A stretch of 64,000 nt of DNA. Source: Nitrospina sp. GTDB lineage: Bacteria; Nitrospinota; Nitrospinia; Nitrospinales; VA-1. Under the pieces are notes generated by a model. That model searched no databases. It saw only the letters and a program-made list of their open reading frames with translations, and was not told the DNA's origin. Each line of letters begins with the position of its first letter. Within the stretch, counting starts at the first letter, position 1. Made by a program: the position numbers and the translations under genes. Shown piece after piece: positions 29,342-38,657 of this stretch. Where the stretch lies: positions 182,335-246,334 of the forward strand of contig JABIAY010000049.1 in the NCBI GenBank assembly GCA_018653085.1. The letters are read 5' to 3'.

Positions 29342-31813
29342 TCAGTTTTTTGGGTTAACAGGGACATTCCAAATTTCTTCTGCATATTCCTTGATTGAAC
29401 GGTCGCTGGAAAACTTTCCCATCCGAGATACATTGATGATGGCTTTTTTTGTCCATGTGTCGGTATCCAAATAAGCATTACCTATCTTCTCCTGAATATC
29501 ACAGAATGATTGGAAATCCGCCAGGACCATATAAGGATCACCATGATCCAGAAGGCTTTCCAGAATAGGCTGGAAAAGGTCGCCCTGCGGACCGGAAAAA
29601 AAGCCTTGCTGAACCATATCCAGAACTTCTTTCAATTCCGGGTTTTGTGTATAAATCTCCCTGGGGTTATAACCGGATTGTTTCTTCTCCAGAACCTCAT
29701 TGGCATTCAAGCCGAATATGAAGATGTTTTCATTTCCTACCTCTTCCATGATTTCAATATTTGCGCCATCGAGTGTTCCCACAGTTAAGGCACCATTGAG
29801 AGATAGTTTCATGTTTCCCGTGCCCGATGCTTCCATCCCGGCAGTGGAGATTTGCACGGAAAGGTCTGAGGCCGGAATAATTTTTTCAGCAAGGGTCACG
29901 GAGTAATTGGGGAGAAATGCAATTTTCAGCTTTCCCTGCAAACTGGTATCGGCATTGATGGTGTCGGCAACGCTGTTAATAAATTTGATGATCAGCTTTG
30001 CCATAGCATAGCCCGGGGCGGCTTTTCCGGAAAACAAAATGGTTCTTGAAATTTTAGGCGCTTTAATACTATCGGGGTTATTACGCAGACGGTTATAAAG
30101 CGCTATAGCGTGCAGTGCACTTAAGACCTGCCTTTTATATTCATGAATTCTTTTGACCTGAGTTTCAAACAAGGAGGTGGGGTCAATTTCCAAGCTTAAG
30201 GAATCTTGAATATGTTTTGCCAAGTGTTTTTTATTGTCAGTTTTAATTTTTTTCCAGCGGTCGATCAGTTGAGGATCATTGATATGATCATGAAGCTTTT
30301 TTATCTCTGATAAATCCTGAACCCATGAATCCCCGATGTACTCGGTTATCAATTTGGATAGTTCCGGATTGCAGGCTTTCAGCCAGCGCCTGGGGGTAAC
30401 CCCGTTTGTTTTGTTGTTAAACCGACCGGGAAACATTTCATGGAAATCGGAAAATACTTTTTCCTTGAGTATGCTGGAATGCAGTTCCGCAACCCCATTT
30501 ACGGAATGACTGCCAATGATGGAAAGGTTTGCCATGCGAATATATTTCGTATGGTTCTCCTCAATGAGAGACATTCTGTTCATTTTCCCCATGTCACCAG
30601 GGTGAAGCGCCTGTATCTGATTCATGAGTTGTTGGTTGATCTGGAAAATAATGTCCAGATGTCTGGGTAAAACTCTCCTGAATAATTCTACCGACCATTT
30701 TTCCATCGCCTCAGGAAGAATAGTATGATTGGTAAACGCGAAGGTATTGCTGGTTATTTTCCAGGCTTTGTCCCAGGATACTTTTTCAATGTCTACCAGA
30801 ATACGCATTAATTCGGCAATGGCCAGAGCGGGGTGGGTGTCATTCAATTGGATGGCAACCCTGTCACAGAACAGGTCAAAAGAGGTATGTGCCTTTTTGT
30901 ACCGTCGGATAATATCGCTCAAGGAGGCGGAGACGAAAAAGTATTCTTGCCGGAAGCGGAGTTCTTTCCCCAGTTGGTTATGGTCTGCCGGGTACAACAC
31001 TTTAGAAATTATTTCGCTTTCATGCTTGTCTTGTACGGCCTGTAAATAATCACCGGCCTGAAAATGTTTCAGTTCCAGCTCCCGGCTGGACCGTGCGCTC
31101 CACAGACGAAGATTGTTTACCGTGTCATTGTTGTAGCCGGGAATGGGAATGTCATGAGCCATGGCCATGACATTCTGCGTGTCGACCCACTTGTGTGTCA
31201 TTGCCCCTTCTGAGCCTGAAGTGGATTCTACACGCCCATAAAACTCGACCGGAACCAGCGAGCGTGGTCTCGGGATTTCCCAGGGGTTTCCTACCCGTAA
31301 CCAGTTGTCAGCTGTTTCAACCTGATAGCCTCGAACAATTTTTTGGTGAAAGATTCCAAATTCATAACGGATTCCATACCCGTATCCGGGAATTCCCAAA
31401 CTTGCAACAGAGTCGAGAAAGCAGGCCGCAAGGCGCCCAAGGCCGCCATTGCCCAGTCCGGCCTCAACCTCTGTTTCCTCAAGCTCATGAATGTCATGGC
31501 CCAGTTCTTCCAGAGCCTGTTTGTATTCATCGTAAATTCCAAGGTTGATCAAATTATTGGTCAGCAGTCTCCCTATTAGAAACTCCATGGAAAGGTAGTA
31601 AACTCTTTTTACATCGTTCTCATAATAGGATTGCTGGGTCTGTAGCCATCTGTTGACCAGATGATCCCGGACAGATAAAGCCAGACTGATGAAATGGTCC
31701 ATTTTGGTGGCAGAAAATTTATCGTCCACCAGGGTATATTTCAGGTGATGTTTGAACCAGAGCTTGAGGGATTCCGTGGTGACTCTGCCTGGGCTTTGTT
31801 TAGGTTTGTCCAT
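29342..31813 (-). CDS. glgP: Glycogen phosphorylase
   Basis: PLP-dependent phosphorylase that releases glucose-1-phosphate from glycogen, 823 residues, GT35, full length. The N-terminus contains RVYYLSMEFLIGRLL and the EAGLGNGGLGRLAACFLDS active-site segment. The PLP lysine lies in EASGTGNMKLSLNGAL near residue 667. It is co-oriented with the upstream ABC-F gene (29 bp gap) and convergent with malQ, so glycogen synthesis/remodelling and breakdown genes face each other. Confidence 0.98.
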   Translation of the reverse strand: MDKPKQSPGRVTTESLKLWFKHHLKYTLVDDKFSATKMDHFISLALSVRDHLVNRWLQTQQSYYENDVKRVYYLSMEFLIGRLLTNNLINLGIYDEYKQALEELGHDIHELEETEVEAGLGNGGLGRLAACFLDSVASLGIPGYGYGIRYEFGIFHQKIVRGYQVETADNWLRVGNPWEIPRPRSLVPVEFYGRVESTSGSEGAMTHKWVDTQNVMAMAHDIPIPGYNNDTVNNLRLWSARSSRELELKHFQAGDYLQAVQDKHESEIISKVLYPADHNQLGKELRFRQEYFFVSASLSDIIRRYKKAHTSFDLFCDRVAIQLNDTHPALAIAELMRILVDIEKVSWDKAWKITSNTFAFTNHTILPEAMEKWSVELFRRVLPRHLDIIFQINQQLMNQIQALHPGDMGKMNRMSLIEENHTKYIRMANLSIIGSHSVNGVAELHSSILKEKVFSDFHEMFPGRFNNKTNGVTPRRWLKACNPELSKLITEYIGDSWVQDLSEIKKLHDHINDPQLIDRWKKIKTDNKKHLAKHIQDSLSLEIDPTSLFETQVKRIHEYKRQVLSALHAIALYNRLRNNPDSIKAPKISRTILFSGKAAPGYAMAKLIIKFINSVADTINADTSLQGKLKIAFLPNYSVTLAEKIIPASDLSVQISTAGMEASGTGNMKLSLNGALTVGTLDGANIEIMEEVGNENIFIFGLNANEVLEKKQSGYNPREIYTQNPELKEVLDMVQQGFFSGPQGDLFQPILESLLDHGDPYMVLADFQSFCDIQEKIGNAYLDTDTWTKKAIINVSRMGKFSSDRSIKEYAEEIWNVPVNPKN

Positions 31814-31842
31814 GATGATTTAGAGATGCTTTTATTCCAGGT

Positions 31843-33432
31843 TCAACCCTCGGCGGCCTGAGCTTTTTGACGCTCCAAGGCTCGTAATCTCCGGGCTTCC
31901 TTTTTATTTATTTTGGTTTTTATCTTTTTCTCTGCAACCGGTTCGCCCTCCCAGCCAACTTTTTCCAGGAAGTCTTCATATCCTCCATGAAAATATTCTG
32001 CGCGGCCACGATGGAATATGATCAGGTTTTTAGCCAGAGTTTTAAGAATGAGTTCTGAGTGGGTAACAATCACCAAGGCCCCGGAATAATCGTTCAACTC
32101 CTCTATCAAGGTTTCGATCGATTCTACATCAAGGTGATGGGTGGGTTCATCTAAAAGTAATAGGTTGGTAGGATGAGAAATTATTTTTCCCAGTAGAACG
32201 CGACTTCTTTCTCCTCCAGATAGTACGCTCACTTTCTTTTTGCTCAAGTCGCCTTCAAACATCATGGCTCCACATATGCTGTGAGCGGCTTGCAGAGAAA
32301 GGCTGGGGTTGGAACGGAGTATCTCATTGAGTACTTGATTGCTGGGTTCGAGCCGATCAATATTGGTTTGCCCAAAATGCCCCAGGCAGGCAGTGGGATG
32401 ATTGGCGATGGAGCCTGAATTGGGTGTCAGTTCCCCTGCCAGGCAGTTCAATAAAGTCGACTTGCCTTTTCCGTTGGCTCCGATGATTCCTATGCGGTCT
32501 TTTTTGCCAATGGAAAACGAAATATCCGAGAATATATTTTCATCCGAATTGTTGCTGTAGGCGAAAGAAATATTCTTTACGTCCATGATAGTTTTTCCCG
32601 GGCAGGGGAGGTGGTTAAACCGGAATCCCAGATTCTTCTCGGTATCCAACTTTTCCATAGTCCCCATTTTTTGCATCATTTTCAGCCGCGACTGAGCCAT
32701 AGTAGCTTTGGAGGCTTTGGCGCGAAACCGATCTATAAGCGCTTGCATTTCCTTGCGCTTATTTTCCATATTTTTACGGGTCAACTCGTAGGTTTCTTCT
32801 TCCTGGATCATGAGCTCATAGAATTTAATCGTGCCGCCCTTAACTTTTCTGGCTTGTTTGCGGTGCAAGCCCAGTGTGTGGGTGGTGACCTTATCCATGA
32901 AGTCACGGTCATGAGTGATGATCATCATTTCCCCGGGCCATTTATTCAGATAGTCCTTAAGCCAGCGGAGCGAAAGGATGTCGAGATAGTTGGTGGGTTC
33001 ATCAAGCAGAAGCATATTGGGGTCGGCCAACAACGCTTTGCAAAGGTTGATCCGTACCTGGAAGCCACCGCTAAAGGTGGTGGGGTCTTTTTGAAAATCC
33101 TGTTCCGAAAATCCCAGTCCAGACAGGATTATTTCGGCCTTATAATGATCCCATTGTTTTTCAGGGGGCAGGGCCTCAATGCATTCCTTGAGAACCGTAG
33201 GCCGGGTGAAGTGGATATGTTGTTCCAACGCGCCAATCCGGTAGCCTTTTGGTGTAGAAAGGGTTCCCGAATCGTGGTTTTCCTGTCCCAGAATCATTTT
33301 GAACAGAGTTGATTTCCCCGTTCCATTTTTGCCTACCAACCCAACGCGTTCGCCTTTGTTGATAAGAAAGGAGACATCCTCAAACAGGATTTGAGGGCCA
33401 TAAGACTTTTCAATGCTACTGGCTATGATCAT
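31843..33432 (-). CDS. ABC-F family ATPase
   Basis: A 529-residue protein made of two ABC ATPase domains without membrane segments, the ABC-F type that acts on ribosomes. P-loops GKNGTGKST (near residue 37) and GANGKGKST (near 322), signature motifs FSGGFQVR and LSGGERSRV, and Walker B segments LLLDEPTNYLD and LLLDEPTHHLD are all present. A linker between the domains (about residues 230-290, rich in K, M and R) is the P-site tRNA interaction motif region. The short basic C-terminal tail resembles the Uup/YbiT/YdiF groups; which one is unclear. It lies just downstream of tRNA-Pro and ahead of glgP. Confidence 0.93.
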   Translation of the reverse strand: MIIASSIEKSYGPQILFEDVSFLINKGERVGLVGKNGTGKSTLFKMILGQENHDSGTLSTPKGYRIGALEQHIHFTRPTVLKECIEALPPEKQWDHYKAEIILSGLGFSEQDFQKDPTTFSGGFQVRINLCKALLADPNMLLLDEPTNYLDILSLRWLKDYLNKWPGEMMIITHDRDFMDKVTTHTLGLHRKQARKVKGGTIKFYELMIQEEETYELTRKNMENKRKEMQALIDRFRAKASKATMAQSRLKMMQKMGTMEKLDTEKNLGFRFNHLPCPGKTIMDVKNISFAYSNNSDENIFSDISFSIGKKDRIGIIGANGKGKSTLLNCLAGELTPNSGSIANHPTACLGHFGQTNIDRLEPSNQVLNEILRSNPSLSLQAAHSICGAMMFEGDLSKKKVSVLSGGERSRVLLGKIISHPTNLLLLDEPTHHLDVESIETLIEELNDYSGALVIVTHSELILKTLAKNLIIFHRGRAEYFHGGYEDFLEKVGWEGEPVAEKKIKTKINKKEARRLRALERQKAQAAEG

Positions 33433-33486
33433 TCTGGATTAAAGTTGAATAAGGTGATTGAATTAGGAAGGGAAAGGTTGAAAAAC

Positions 33487-33563
33487 TGGTCGGGATGAGA
33501 GGATTTGAACCTCCGACCCCCTACTCCCGAAGCAGGTACGCTACCAGGCTGCGCTACATCCCG
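33487..33563 (-). tRNA. tRNA-Pro (anticodon CGG)
   Basis: A 77-nt tRNA read on the minus strand, starting CGGGATGTAGCGCAGCCTGG. The acceptor stem CGGGATG pairs with CATCCCG, followed by discriminator A and an encoded CCA. The anticodon loop TTCGGGA gives anticodon CGG (codon CCG). The T loop is GGTTCAAATCC. It sits 7 bp after the radical SAM gene and 54 bp before the ABC-F gene, in the same direction. Confidence 0.97.
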
Positions 33564-33570
33564 ACTGTTT

Positions 33571-34701
33571 TTAACTTTTTTTGTAGAAGAAATTTTTGAG
33601 GTATTTCCAGATAATAATTGAACCTAACCGGTTTACCACCGATTTAAACCAGGTACTCCCTCCCAGACATTTCTGGCAATGAGGGTGCACAACTTTATTA
33701 TTTTTAAATCCTTCCACCGCATCAATAACCGGTGGGGTGTTCAGGATTTCTGTGATTGAATTATTGAACACGTTCCCGGCCACTGTCTTTCCGTCAAAAT
33801 CAACACAACAGTAAGTCAAATCCCCGCTAACCAGAATGGCGAAGTGGTCACTCAGTGCACTGCAATAGCCAGTCTTGGAGGGGACAACGTTGCCGCCCTC
33901 GGCGAAGGCATTGCCCCAGGTGTTCAGGATATATGTTTCAAAGAAAATATTTGGTGCTACTTCCACCACGTTCCATTTAAAGGCGGAAAGTTTGTCTATC
34001 TTCCTTTCCACTTCGGCTTTTTGTTCTTCGCTTAAAGGGGGGCAGATTTTGTGGACTTCGTTTGCCCAATAGCGAAATGTTTTTCTAAGTTCCCTGGTAT
34101 TGTTGATGACCTTCATGGTGCCGACATTCCAGTCTTCGCCAGGAACTTCCGTTTTGATGGAAGTGTTCAGGAAATGAACTTTAATTGTTGGTGATTTTTC
34201 CTGTTTGAGACAGGTGCCAACGAAATCAAGAATCCGGTTATGGTATTCATCGAATTTCATCCGCCTGGATTTCCGGGTTTTAAAAGACTCCTCATCCGGT
34301 GTCTGCAATGAAATGTTCACTTGAGATACGGTAACCTTCTCAAGCTTGATTCCCATTTCTTCATCGAGGTAAGTGCCATTGGTGGTGACCCCGGTTTTCA
34401 CACCCAACTGCGCCGCATAATCCAGGATTTCGAAAAACCGGGGGTGCATGAACGGCTCGCCCATGACATGAAAGGTGATCTTTTCTGCCATCTTATATTC
34501 AGCCACTTCATCGATGATGCCGCAGACTTTTTCAAAATCCATATACTCGTAATGACGGGTCATCTCCTGTTTTGGACAGAAGGTGCAGTCGAAGTTACAG
34601 ACGTTGGTCAACTCAATATGAATACGTTGCAGGGGGAGTTGGACCAGTTCGCCAAAACGACCGGGAAATTTTTTGGTGGAGGGTTGAACCTGAGTCAGCA
34701 T
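33571..34701 (-). CDS. Radical SAM/SPASM-domain protein
   Basis: A 376-residue radical SAM enzyme. The cluster motif CNFDCTFC near residue 33 binds the SAM 4Fe-4S cluster, followed by the KITFHVMGEPFMHP segment. The C-terminal part has further cysteines (GYCSALSDH, YCCVDFDG, HCQKCLGG) forming a SPASM-type auxiliary cluster domain. SPASM proteins modify peptides or other substrates; no precursor peptide gene is visible next to it. It is followed directly by tRNA-Pro and preceded (19 bp) by the FmdB-type gene, so it may be co-transcribed with that gene. Substrate unknown. Confidence 0.88.
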   Translation of the reverse strand: MLTQVQPSTKKFPGRFGELVQLPLQRIHIELTNVCNFDCTFCPKQEMTRHYEYMDFEKVCGIIDEVAEYKMAEKITFHVMGEPFMHPRFFEILDYAAQLGVKTGVTTNGTYLDEEMGIKLEKVTVSQVNISLQTPDEESFKTRKSRRMKFDEYHNRILDFVGTCLKQEKSPTIKVHFLNTSIKTEVPGEDWNVGTMKVINNTRELRKTFRYWANEVHKICPPLSEEQKAEVERKIDKLSAFKWNVVEVAPNIFFETYILNTWGNAFAEGGNVVPSKTGYCSALSDHFAILVSGDLTYCCVDFDGKTVAGNVFNNSITEILNTPPVIDAVEGFKNNKVVHPHCQKCLGGSTWFKSVVNRLGSIIIWKYLKNFFYKKS

Positions 34702-34720
34702 GAATTAGTTATTGTAGGAA

Positions 34721-34915
34721 TTAATCGTTTTGTGTTTTTGAGTAATCGTAGCGGTTAATGCTTTCGCTCCAAAACGTATTATTGGTTACGTTGCGCGAAA
34801 CCTTTTTCGACCCGCATTTCGGACAGGAGACCTTTTTCTCACCCACTTCAGACATTTTCATTTCTATGATGAAATCTTTTTTGCACTTTTCACATGTGTG
34901 ATCATATTGTGGCAT
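34721..34915 (-). CDS. FmdB-family zinc ribbon protein
   Basis: A 64-residue protein with the FmdB/CxxC_CxxC regulatory domain: MPQYDHTCEKCKKDF, then CPKCGSKK. The two CxxC pairs bind zinc. The family was first linked to formamidase regulation, but its members are widespread small zinc ribbons of unknown job. The C-terminal tail after residue 45 is not conserved. It precedes the radical SAM gene by 19 bp and follows cmoA by 78 bp. Confidence 0.85.
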   Translation of the reverse strand: MPQYDHTCEKCKKDFIIEMKMSEVGEKKVSCPKCGSKKVSRNVTNNTFWSESINRYDYSKTQND

Positions 34916-34993
34916 TGGAAAATCCCTCTCTGGTTATGCTTTAAATCACCTGTTTGCAAGCTGAAAGATCAGTTCTTAAGAATACAATAATTT

Positions 34994-35701
34994 CTATTTT
35001 AACGCAATAAAACCGGCGAAGTTGTTCCATTTGAAAAACAGGTCAACCGTTGAGAAACCGGCTTTTTTGATGAGATCCCGGTTTTCCTCCACCGTCCATG
35101 GGATGAGCACATTTTCCAGTGCCTCACGTTTTTTGGAGATCTCCAGATCGGAGTAGCCCCGGTCCCGTTTAAACTGATGGTGGAATTCGATAAAGGTGCG
35201 ATCCAACTCAGGAATACCGCTTTTTATCTTTTCGATGAGAACAAGGGACCCGTCGGGCAATAATCCTTCATAGATATTCTTTAAAAGTGGACCCCTGTTT
35301 TCCGGTAAAACAAATTGCAGGGTATAGTTCATCACCACTACGGATGCGTTTTGAATGGGAAACCCCTGATTCAGGTCGGCTTCAATGAATTCGCAGGGAA
35401 CCGGTGATTCTCTGAGAGTTTCTCTGGATTTCTCCAGCATGGCTTGAGAGTTGTCGACACCAAACAGGGCAATACCCTTATTTTTGTCAACCGCCTGGGC
35501 CAGTTTAAGAAGCAGGGTGCCGGTGGAACAGCCCAGGTCATAAACGGAAGTGCTTGCCTTGGCAAGTTGAGTGCACCAATGCACGGCCAATGACTGGCAT
35601 TCCTGATACATTGGGACGCTACGTTCCAACATATCTTCGAATACATTTGCCACCGACTCGTTGAATTCGAAAGGCCGGTTGACCGTATCGTGATTGAACA
35701 A
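34994..35701 (-). CDS. cmoA: Carboxy-S-adenosyl-L-methionine synthase CmoA
   Basis: Converts SAM and prephenate to carboxy-SAM, the donor for the cmo5U34 wobble modification of tRNA. It is 235 residues. The N-terminus (FEFNESVANVFEDMLERSVP) and the SAM-binding motif VYDLGCSTGTLLLKLA are typical, as are FIEADLNQGFPIQNASVVVM, MNYTLQFV and the RDRGYSDLEISKKREALENV segment. The partner transferase CmoB is not in the window. The upstream region contains a terminator-like hairpin and a large palindrome. Confidence 0.92.
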   Translation of the reverse strand: MFNHDTVNRPFEFNESVANVFEDMLERSVPMYQECQSLAVHWCTQLAKASTSVYDLGCSTGTLLLKLAQAVDKNKGIALFGVDNSQAMLEKSRETLRESPVPCEFIEADLNQGFPIQNASVVVMNYTLQFVLPENRGPLLKNIYEGLLPDGSLVLIEKIKSGIPELDRTFIEFHHQFKRDRGYSDLEISKKREALENVLIPWTVEENRDLIKKAGFSTVDLFFKWNNFAGFIALK

Positions 35702-35753
35702 TGTGTCTCGTTTGGAGATAGCACCCTCCAGTGCCGAATTTTTAAAATAAAAT

Positions 35754-35778
35754 CCCCTTCCGAATTAAACGGAAGGGG
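35754..35778 (-). terminator. Rho-independent-type hairpin between leuA and cmoA
   Basis: CCCCTTCCG (35754-35762) and CGGAAGGGG (35770-35778) form a perfect 9-bp stem with a 7-nt loop. In the minus direction the stem is followed by ATTTTATTTT, a T-rich tract. It would end the leuA transcript or attenuate entry into cmoA. Confidence 0.5.
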
Positions 35779-35787
35779 TAAAAAAGC

Positions 35788-35853
35788 AACCCCCTAGCCC
35801 CCCTTATCAGGGGGACGATTAATTCCCCCCTGATAAGGGGGGCTAGGGGGGTT
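35788..35853. repeat. Long G/C-tract palindrome (hairpin repeat)
   Basis: Two nearly perfect inverted arms: 35788-35814 (AACCCCCTAGCCCCCCTTAT, then CAGGGGG) and 35823-35853 (TTCCCCCCTGATAAGGGGGG, then CTAGGGGGGTT), with an 8-nt spacer. Each arm itself contains a CCCCCCT-GATA-AGGGGGG hairpin. The same element occurs between gltB and gltD, and half copies lie near 38770 and 47000. Confidence 0.85.
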
Positions 35854-35940
35854 ATGCAAAAGACTCCTTAAAGCCGAGAACATCGTTGTTAGCAGTTGAA
35901 AGCGATTGCAAATTGCCGCTGGCGGCTCGCCAGTCACGGC
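35854..35940 (-). repeat. Dispersed intergenic repeat copy after leuA
   Basis: Read on the minus strand this copy starts GGGGCCGTGACTGGCGAGCC and continues with CTCGGCTTTAAGGAGTCTTTTGC, matching the later part of the 98-bp units elsewhere. The TGA at 35934-35936 inside it is the stop codon of leuA. The adjoining palindrome replaces the usual CCCCT-GCTA-AGGGG end module. Confidence 0.75.
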
Positions 35941-37496
35941 CCCGGTAGTTCACTGCCTTCAACCGGTCCCGATTTTGATTTTAAAAGAAGCTTGTTGATC
36001 GCGTTCACATAGGCATAGCCGCTGGCCTCAATCGTGTTGACTCCCGCGCCCTTTCCCAATACTTCTCTTTTTTCATGTTGCACACGAACGGTTACTTCTC
36101 CCTGGGCATCCCGCCCTTTGGTTTTAGCCATCACCTGATAGTCCACAAGCTTGCAACTGAGACCGGTGACTTTGTCGATGGCGTTATAAATCGCGTCCAC
36201 CGGACCATCGCCGCTGGCACTGGAAGAATGTTCTTTTCCATCTCGGCTTACCAAAACGACTGTTGCCTGTGGCACTTTCCCGGTTTCAAATCCGCATTGC
36301 AGGGAACCCAGTTTGTAGGTGTTCTGCTGTTCTTCAGAAAACTTCTGTTTCTGGATGAGAGTGTGAAAATCATCCTCAAAGATTTCTTTTTTTTCATCCG
36401 CAAGAATTTTGAATTCCTGAAACACCCTGTCCAGTTCATCCTGATTCAGGTTGTATCCCAACTCCTGAACTTTGTGCAGAAGGGCGTTGCGTCCGGAATG
36501 TTTGCCCATCACGAGTTCCGACTCTTCACCGCCGACATCTTTCGGGTCCATGATCTCAAACGTGTCTTTGCGTTTGAGAAACCCATGCTGGTGGATTCCA
36601 GACTCATGCGCGAAAGCATTTTTCCCTACAATGGCTTTGTTGCGTTGCACGAAGAATCCGGTCAAACTGCTGACCAGCTTGCTACAGGGCTGGATATGTT
36701 TGGTCTCGATCCCTGTGTACACGCTACTGAAAAAATCCTTTCGAGTTCGAACAGCCATGACCACTTCTTCCATGGCGGCGTTTCCGGCCCGTTCACCAAT
36801 GCCATTGATGGTGCATTCCACCTGCCGCGCCCCGGCCTGCACCGCAGACAGGGAATTGGCAACTGCCAGCCCAAGGTCGTTATGGCAATGCACACTGATA
36901 ATGGCTTGGTCAATGTTAGAGACATTCGTCTTCAAGTGCCGGATGAGTTCGGCGAACTCTTCCGGGGTCGTGTATCCCACGGTGTCGGGAATATTGACCG
37001 TCGTGGCCCCGGCGGTGATGACCTCACGGGTGACATCAACGAGAAAATCCTTTTCCGTCCGGGTCGCGTCCATCGGAGAAAACTCGACATCGTCGCAATA
37101 TTTACGGGCGAACTGAACTGCCTTCACACCCATTTCGATGATTTCTTCTTTGGCTTTTTCAACCATATGTTCCCGATGCACTTTTGACGTAGACAAAAAG
37201 ACATGAATACGCGGCGACTCGGCTTTTTCCAAAGCACGGGCCGTGGCTTCAATGTCCTTTTCCAACGCACGGGAAAGACCGGCGATTTTTGCGCCACGGA
37301 TTTCTTCGGCGATTTGTTTGACTGACTCAAAATCTCCCGGAGAAGCAACCGGAAAACCCGCTTCGATCACATCCACTTTCAGTAGAGCCAGTTGCCGCGC
37401 GATCTCAAGTTTCTCCTTGATATTCAGGCTGGCACCGGGGCATTGTTCCCCGTCTCTTAAAGTGGTGTCGAAGATGATGAGTTTCTCGGGTTGCAT
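35934..37496 (-). CDS. leuA: 2-isopropylmalate synthase
   Basis: First committed enzyme of leucine synthesis; condenses acetyl-CoA with 2-oxoisovalerate. It is 520 residues. The catalytic barrel begins with IFDTTLRDGEQCPGASL and includes the metal-binding HCHNDLGLAVANS motif and NGIGERAGNAAMEEV. The C-terminal LeuA regulatory domain (from about residue 390) should give feedback inhibition by leucine. A start with AAAGGAGA about 10 bp upstream and a good promoter at 37538-37565 support the chosen ATG. The last residues (ELPGP) and stop codon are formed by a dispersed repeat copy. Confidence 0.96.
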   Translation of the reverse strand: MQPEKLIIFDTTLRDGEQCPGASLNIKEKLEIARQLALLKVDVIEAGFPVASPGDFESVKQIAEEIRGAKIAGLSRALEKDIEATARALEKAESPRIHVFLSTSKVHREHMVEKAKEEIIEMGVKAVQFARKYCDDVEFSPMDATRTEKDFLVDVTREVITAGATTVNIPDTVGYTTPEEFAELIRHLKTNVSNIDQAIISVHCHNDLGLAVANSLSAVQAGARQVECTINGIGERAGNAAMEEVVMAVRTRKDFFSSVYTGIETKHIQPCSKLVSSLTGFFVQRNKAIVGKNAFAHESGIHQHGFLKRKDTFEIMDPKDVGGEESELVMGKHSGRNALLHKVQELGYNLNQDELDRVFQEFKILADEKKEIFEDDFHTLIQKQKFSEEQQNTYKLGSLQCGFETGKVPQATVVLVSRDGKEHSSSASGDGPVDAIYNAIDKVTGLSCKLVDYQVMAKTKGRDAQGEVTVRVQHEKREVLGKGAGVNTIEASGYAYVNAINKLLLKSKSGPVEGSELPGP

Positions 37497-37537
37497 GACT
37501 GAAAAATCTCCTTTCAGAATTAAATAGGTACTTCTCT

Positions 37538-37565
37538 ATTATAAAGTCTATCAGAACAATTCCAA
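37538..37565 (-). promoter_or_regulatory. Sigma70-type promoter for leuA
   Basis: On the minus strand TTGGAA (37560-37565) is followed after 16 bp by a perfect TATAAT (37538-37543), about 40 bp upstream of the leuA start codon. I see no leader peptide or T-box in the short leader. Confidence 0.55.
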
Positions 37566-37810
37566 GGTTTTCCCTGGAATCAAAATAAATAAAATTGTGA
37601 ATCGGTTGGGAGTTTTAAGAAACCAGTTGGGGGAGCCTGATGGTTCAGAGTGAAGGCTCGCCCTTAGAGCAGGGCCAGTAGGCGTAGGTCCAGGCAAGAG
37701 AGTGAAGCGAATTGTCTTTTGGAGTGAGTAACCATTAGCCTGTTTTTAAGAGTGTGTCCGTAGAGAGCCCATTGTAAACGAAACCGGACCCAAAACACAA
37801 ATATTTGAAG
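37566..37810. other. Intergenic DNA between the leuA promoter and a repeat copy
   Basis: About 245 bp without a supportable gene. The part 37630-37750 is G-rich and lacks long open frames. It has some short complementary stretches, but I cannot match them to a known RNA. Nothing further is called. Confidence 0.4.
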
Positions 37811-37918
37811 CCCGCCCACTCCCGTGGGAGGGAATGTGCAAGGGTTTAATTGCGCCGAGAAAAATCGTTGCTCGCCAGATAAAGTTATAGCTATCTGCCT
37901 CCGGCGGCTTGCCGGTTA
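37811..37918 (-). repeat. Dispersed intergenic repeat copy after the CBS-domain gene
   Basis: On the minus strand the copy runs from the TAA stop of the CBS gene through CGGCAAGCCGCCGGAGGC, TTTATCTGGCGAGCAACG and TTCTCGGCGCAATTAAAC to the end hairpin CTCCCACGGGAG. It is a diverged version of the 98-bp unit, with the GAGCCGCCGGTGGC-type insertion seen at 23490, and is about 108 bp long. Confidence 0.75.
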
Positions 37919-38554
37919 GTCGATGGCGCTCAGCACTTTGAATCCGGCCTTTTCAATTTGTTTGACCAGAGTGGCTGTTTCGCATAGATCCAGGCGAAAG
38001 AAATAGACTTGTTTCTTTTTGTTTTTGGCGTAAGAGGACATGCCGACACTGATGATGTTCAACCCCTGGTCATGGATGATCTTGGATACGGCTTCAAAGT
38101 TTTTAGGATCCTTGTCCATGATGACGTCCACTCTGGAACTTGAATGGATGATGCCCATCAAGTCTATGAACAATCCCAGCATATCCAGAATGGAAATGAT
38201 GCCCACCAATTTATCGTTATGCACAACGGGAAGCGACGCAATCTTATTTTTGTAAATTAAAAGGGCGGCATCCTCAATATTGGCATCGGGTTCTACGGTT
38301 TGTGGATTGCAGGTCATAAACCCTTTTACTAGCATTTGCTTTGGGTCAAGAACCGGCACCCTTGAGGAAATGGTAGTGTTGTTGACGAATGCCCCGCGGA
38401 TATCGCTTTCGGTGATAATGCCTTCAAGTTTGTTTTTCTGGAGGACGGGTAAATGGCGGATAGAATTTTTAACCATCAAACTCTGAGCCTTGTGAAGAGT
38501 GTCCCCGGGTTTAACGGTGATGACTTTGCGGGTCATTATTTCGTCGACGATCAT
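37916..38554 (-). CDS. CBS-pair and ACT-domain protein (AcuB-like)
   Basis: A 212-residue protein with two CBS motifs (residues about 5-60, MTRKVITVKPGDTLHKAQSL, and 75-135, MTCNPQTVEPDANIEDAAL) followed by an ACT-like domain (residues 140-210, RVDVIMDKDPKNFEAVSKII). This layout matches AcuB-type proteins. CBS pairs bind adenine nucleotides and ACT domains bind amino acids, so it is probably a ligand-sensing regulator. Its job is unknown. The TAA stop lies in a dispersed repeat. It lies downstream of no other gene on its strand for 580 bp. Confidence 0.82.
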   Translation of the reverse strand: MIVDEIMTRKVITVKPGDTLHKAQSLMVKNSIRHLPVLQKNKLEGIITESDIRGAFVNNTTISSRVPVLDPKQMLVKGFMTCNPQTVEPDANIEDAALLIYKNKIASLPVVHNDKLVGIISILDMLGLFIDLMGIIHSSSRVDVIMDKDPKNFEAVSKIIHDQGLNIISVGMSSYAKNKKKQVYFFRLDLCETATLVKQIEKAGFKVLSAID

Positions 38555-38657
38555 TGGGCCTGTCCTAAAAAAGTGGGTTGAAAAAGTAAAGCCATTATAG
38601 CGTTAATTTGAGAAATGAAAATAGTTAACTAACCGGCATATTGCGTGAGTATTTTGT

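Noticed and set aside
36075-37187. A 370-codon plus-strand open frame under leuA
   Set aside because: Antisense to a clear 2-isopropylmalate synthase; composition is not protein-like.
37630-37800. G-rich, possibly structured stretch upstream of leuA considered as a T-box or leucine leader
   Set aside because: It lies upstream of the leuA promoter, and no T-box motif or leucine-rich leader peptide is seen between promoter and gene.
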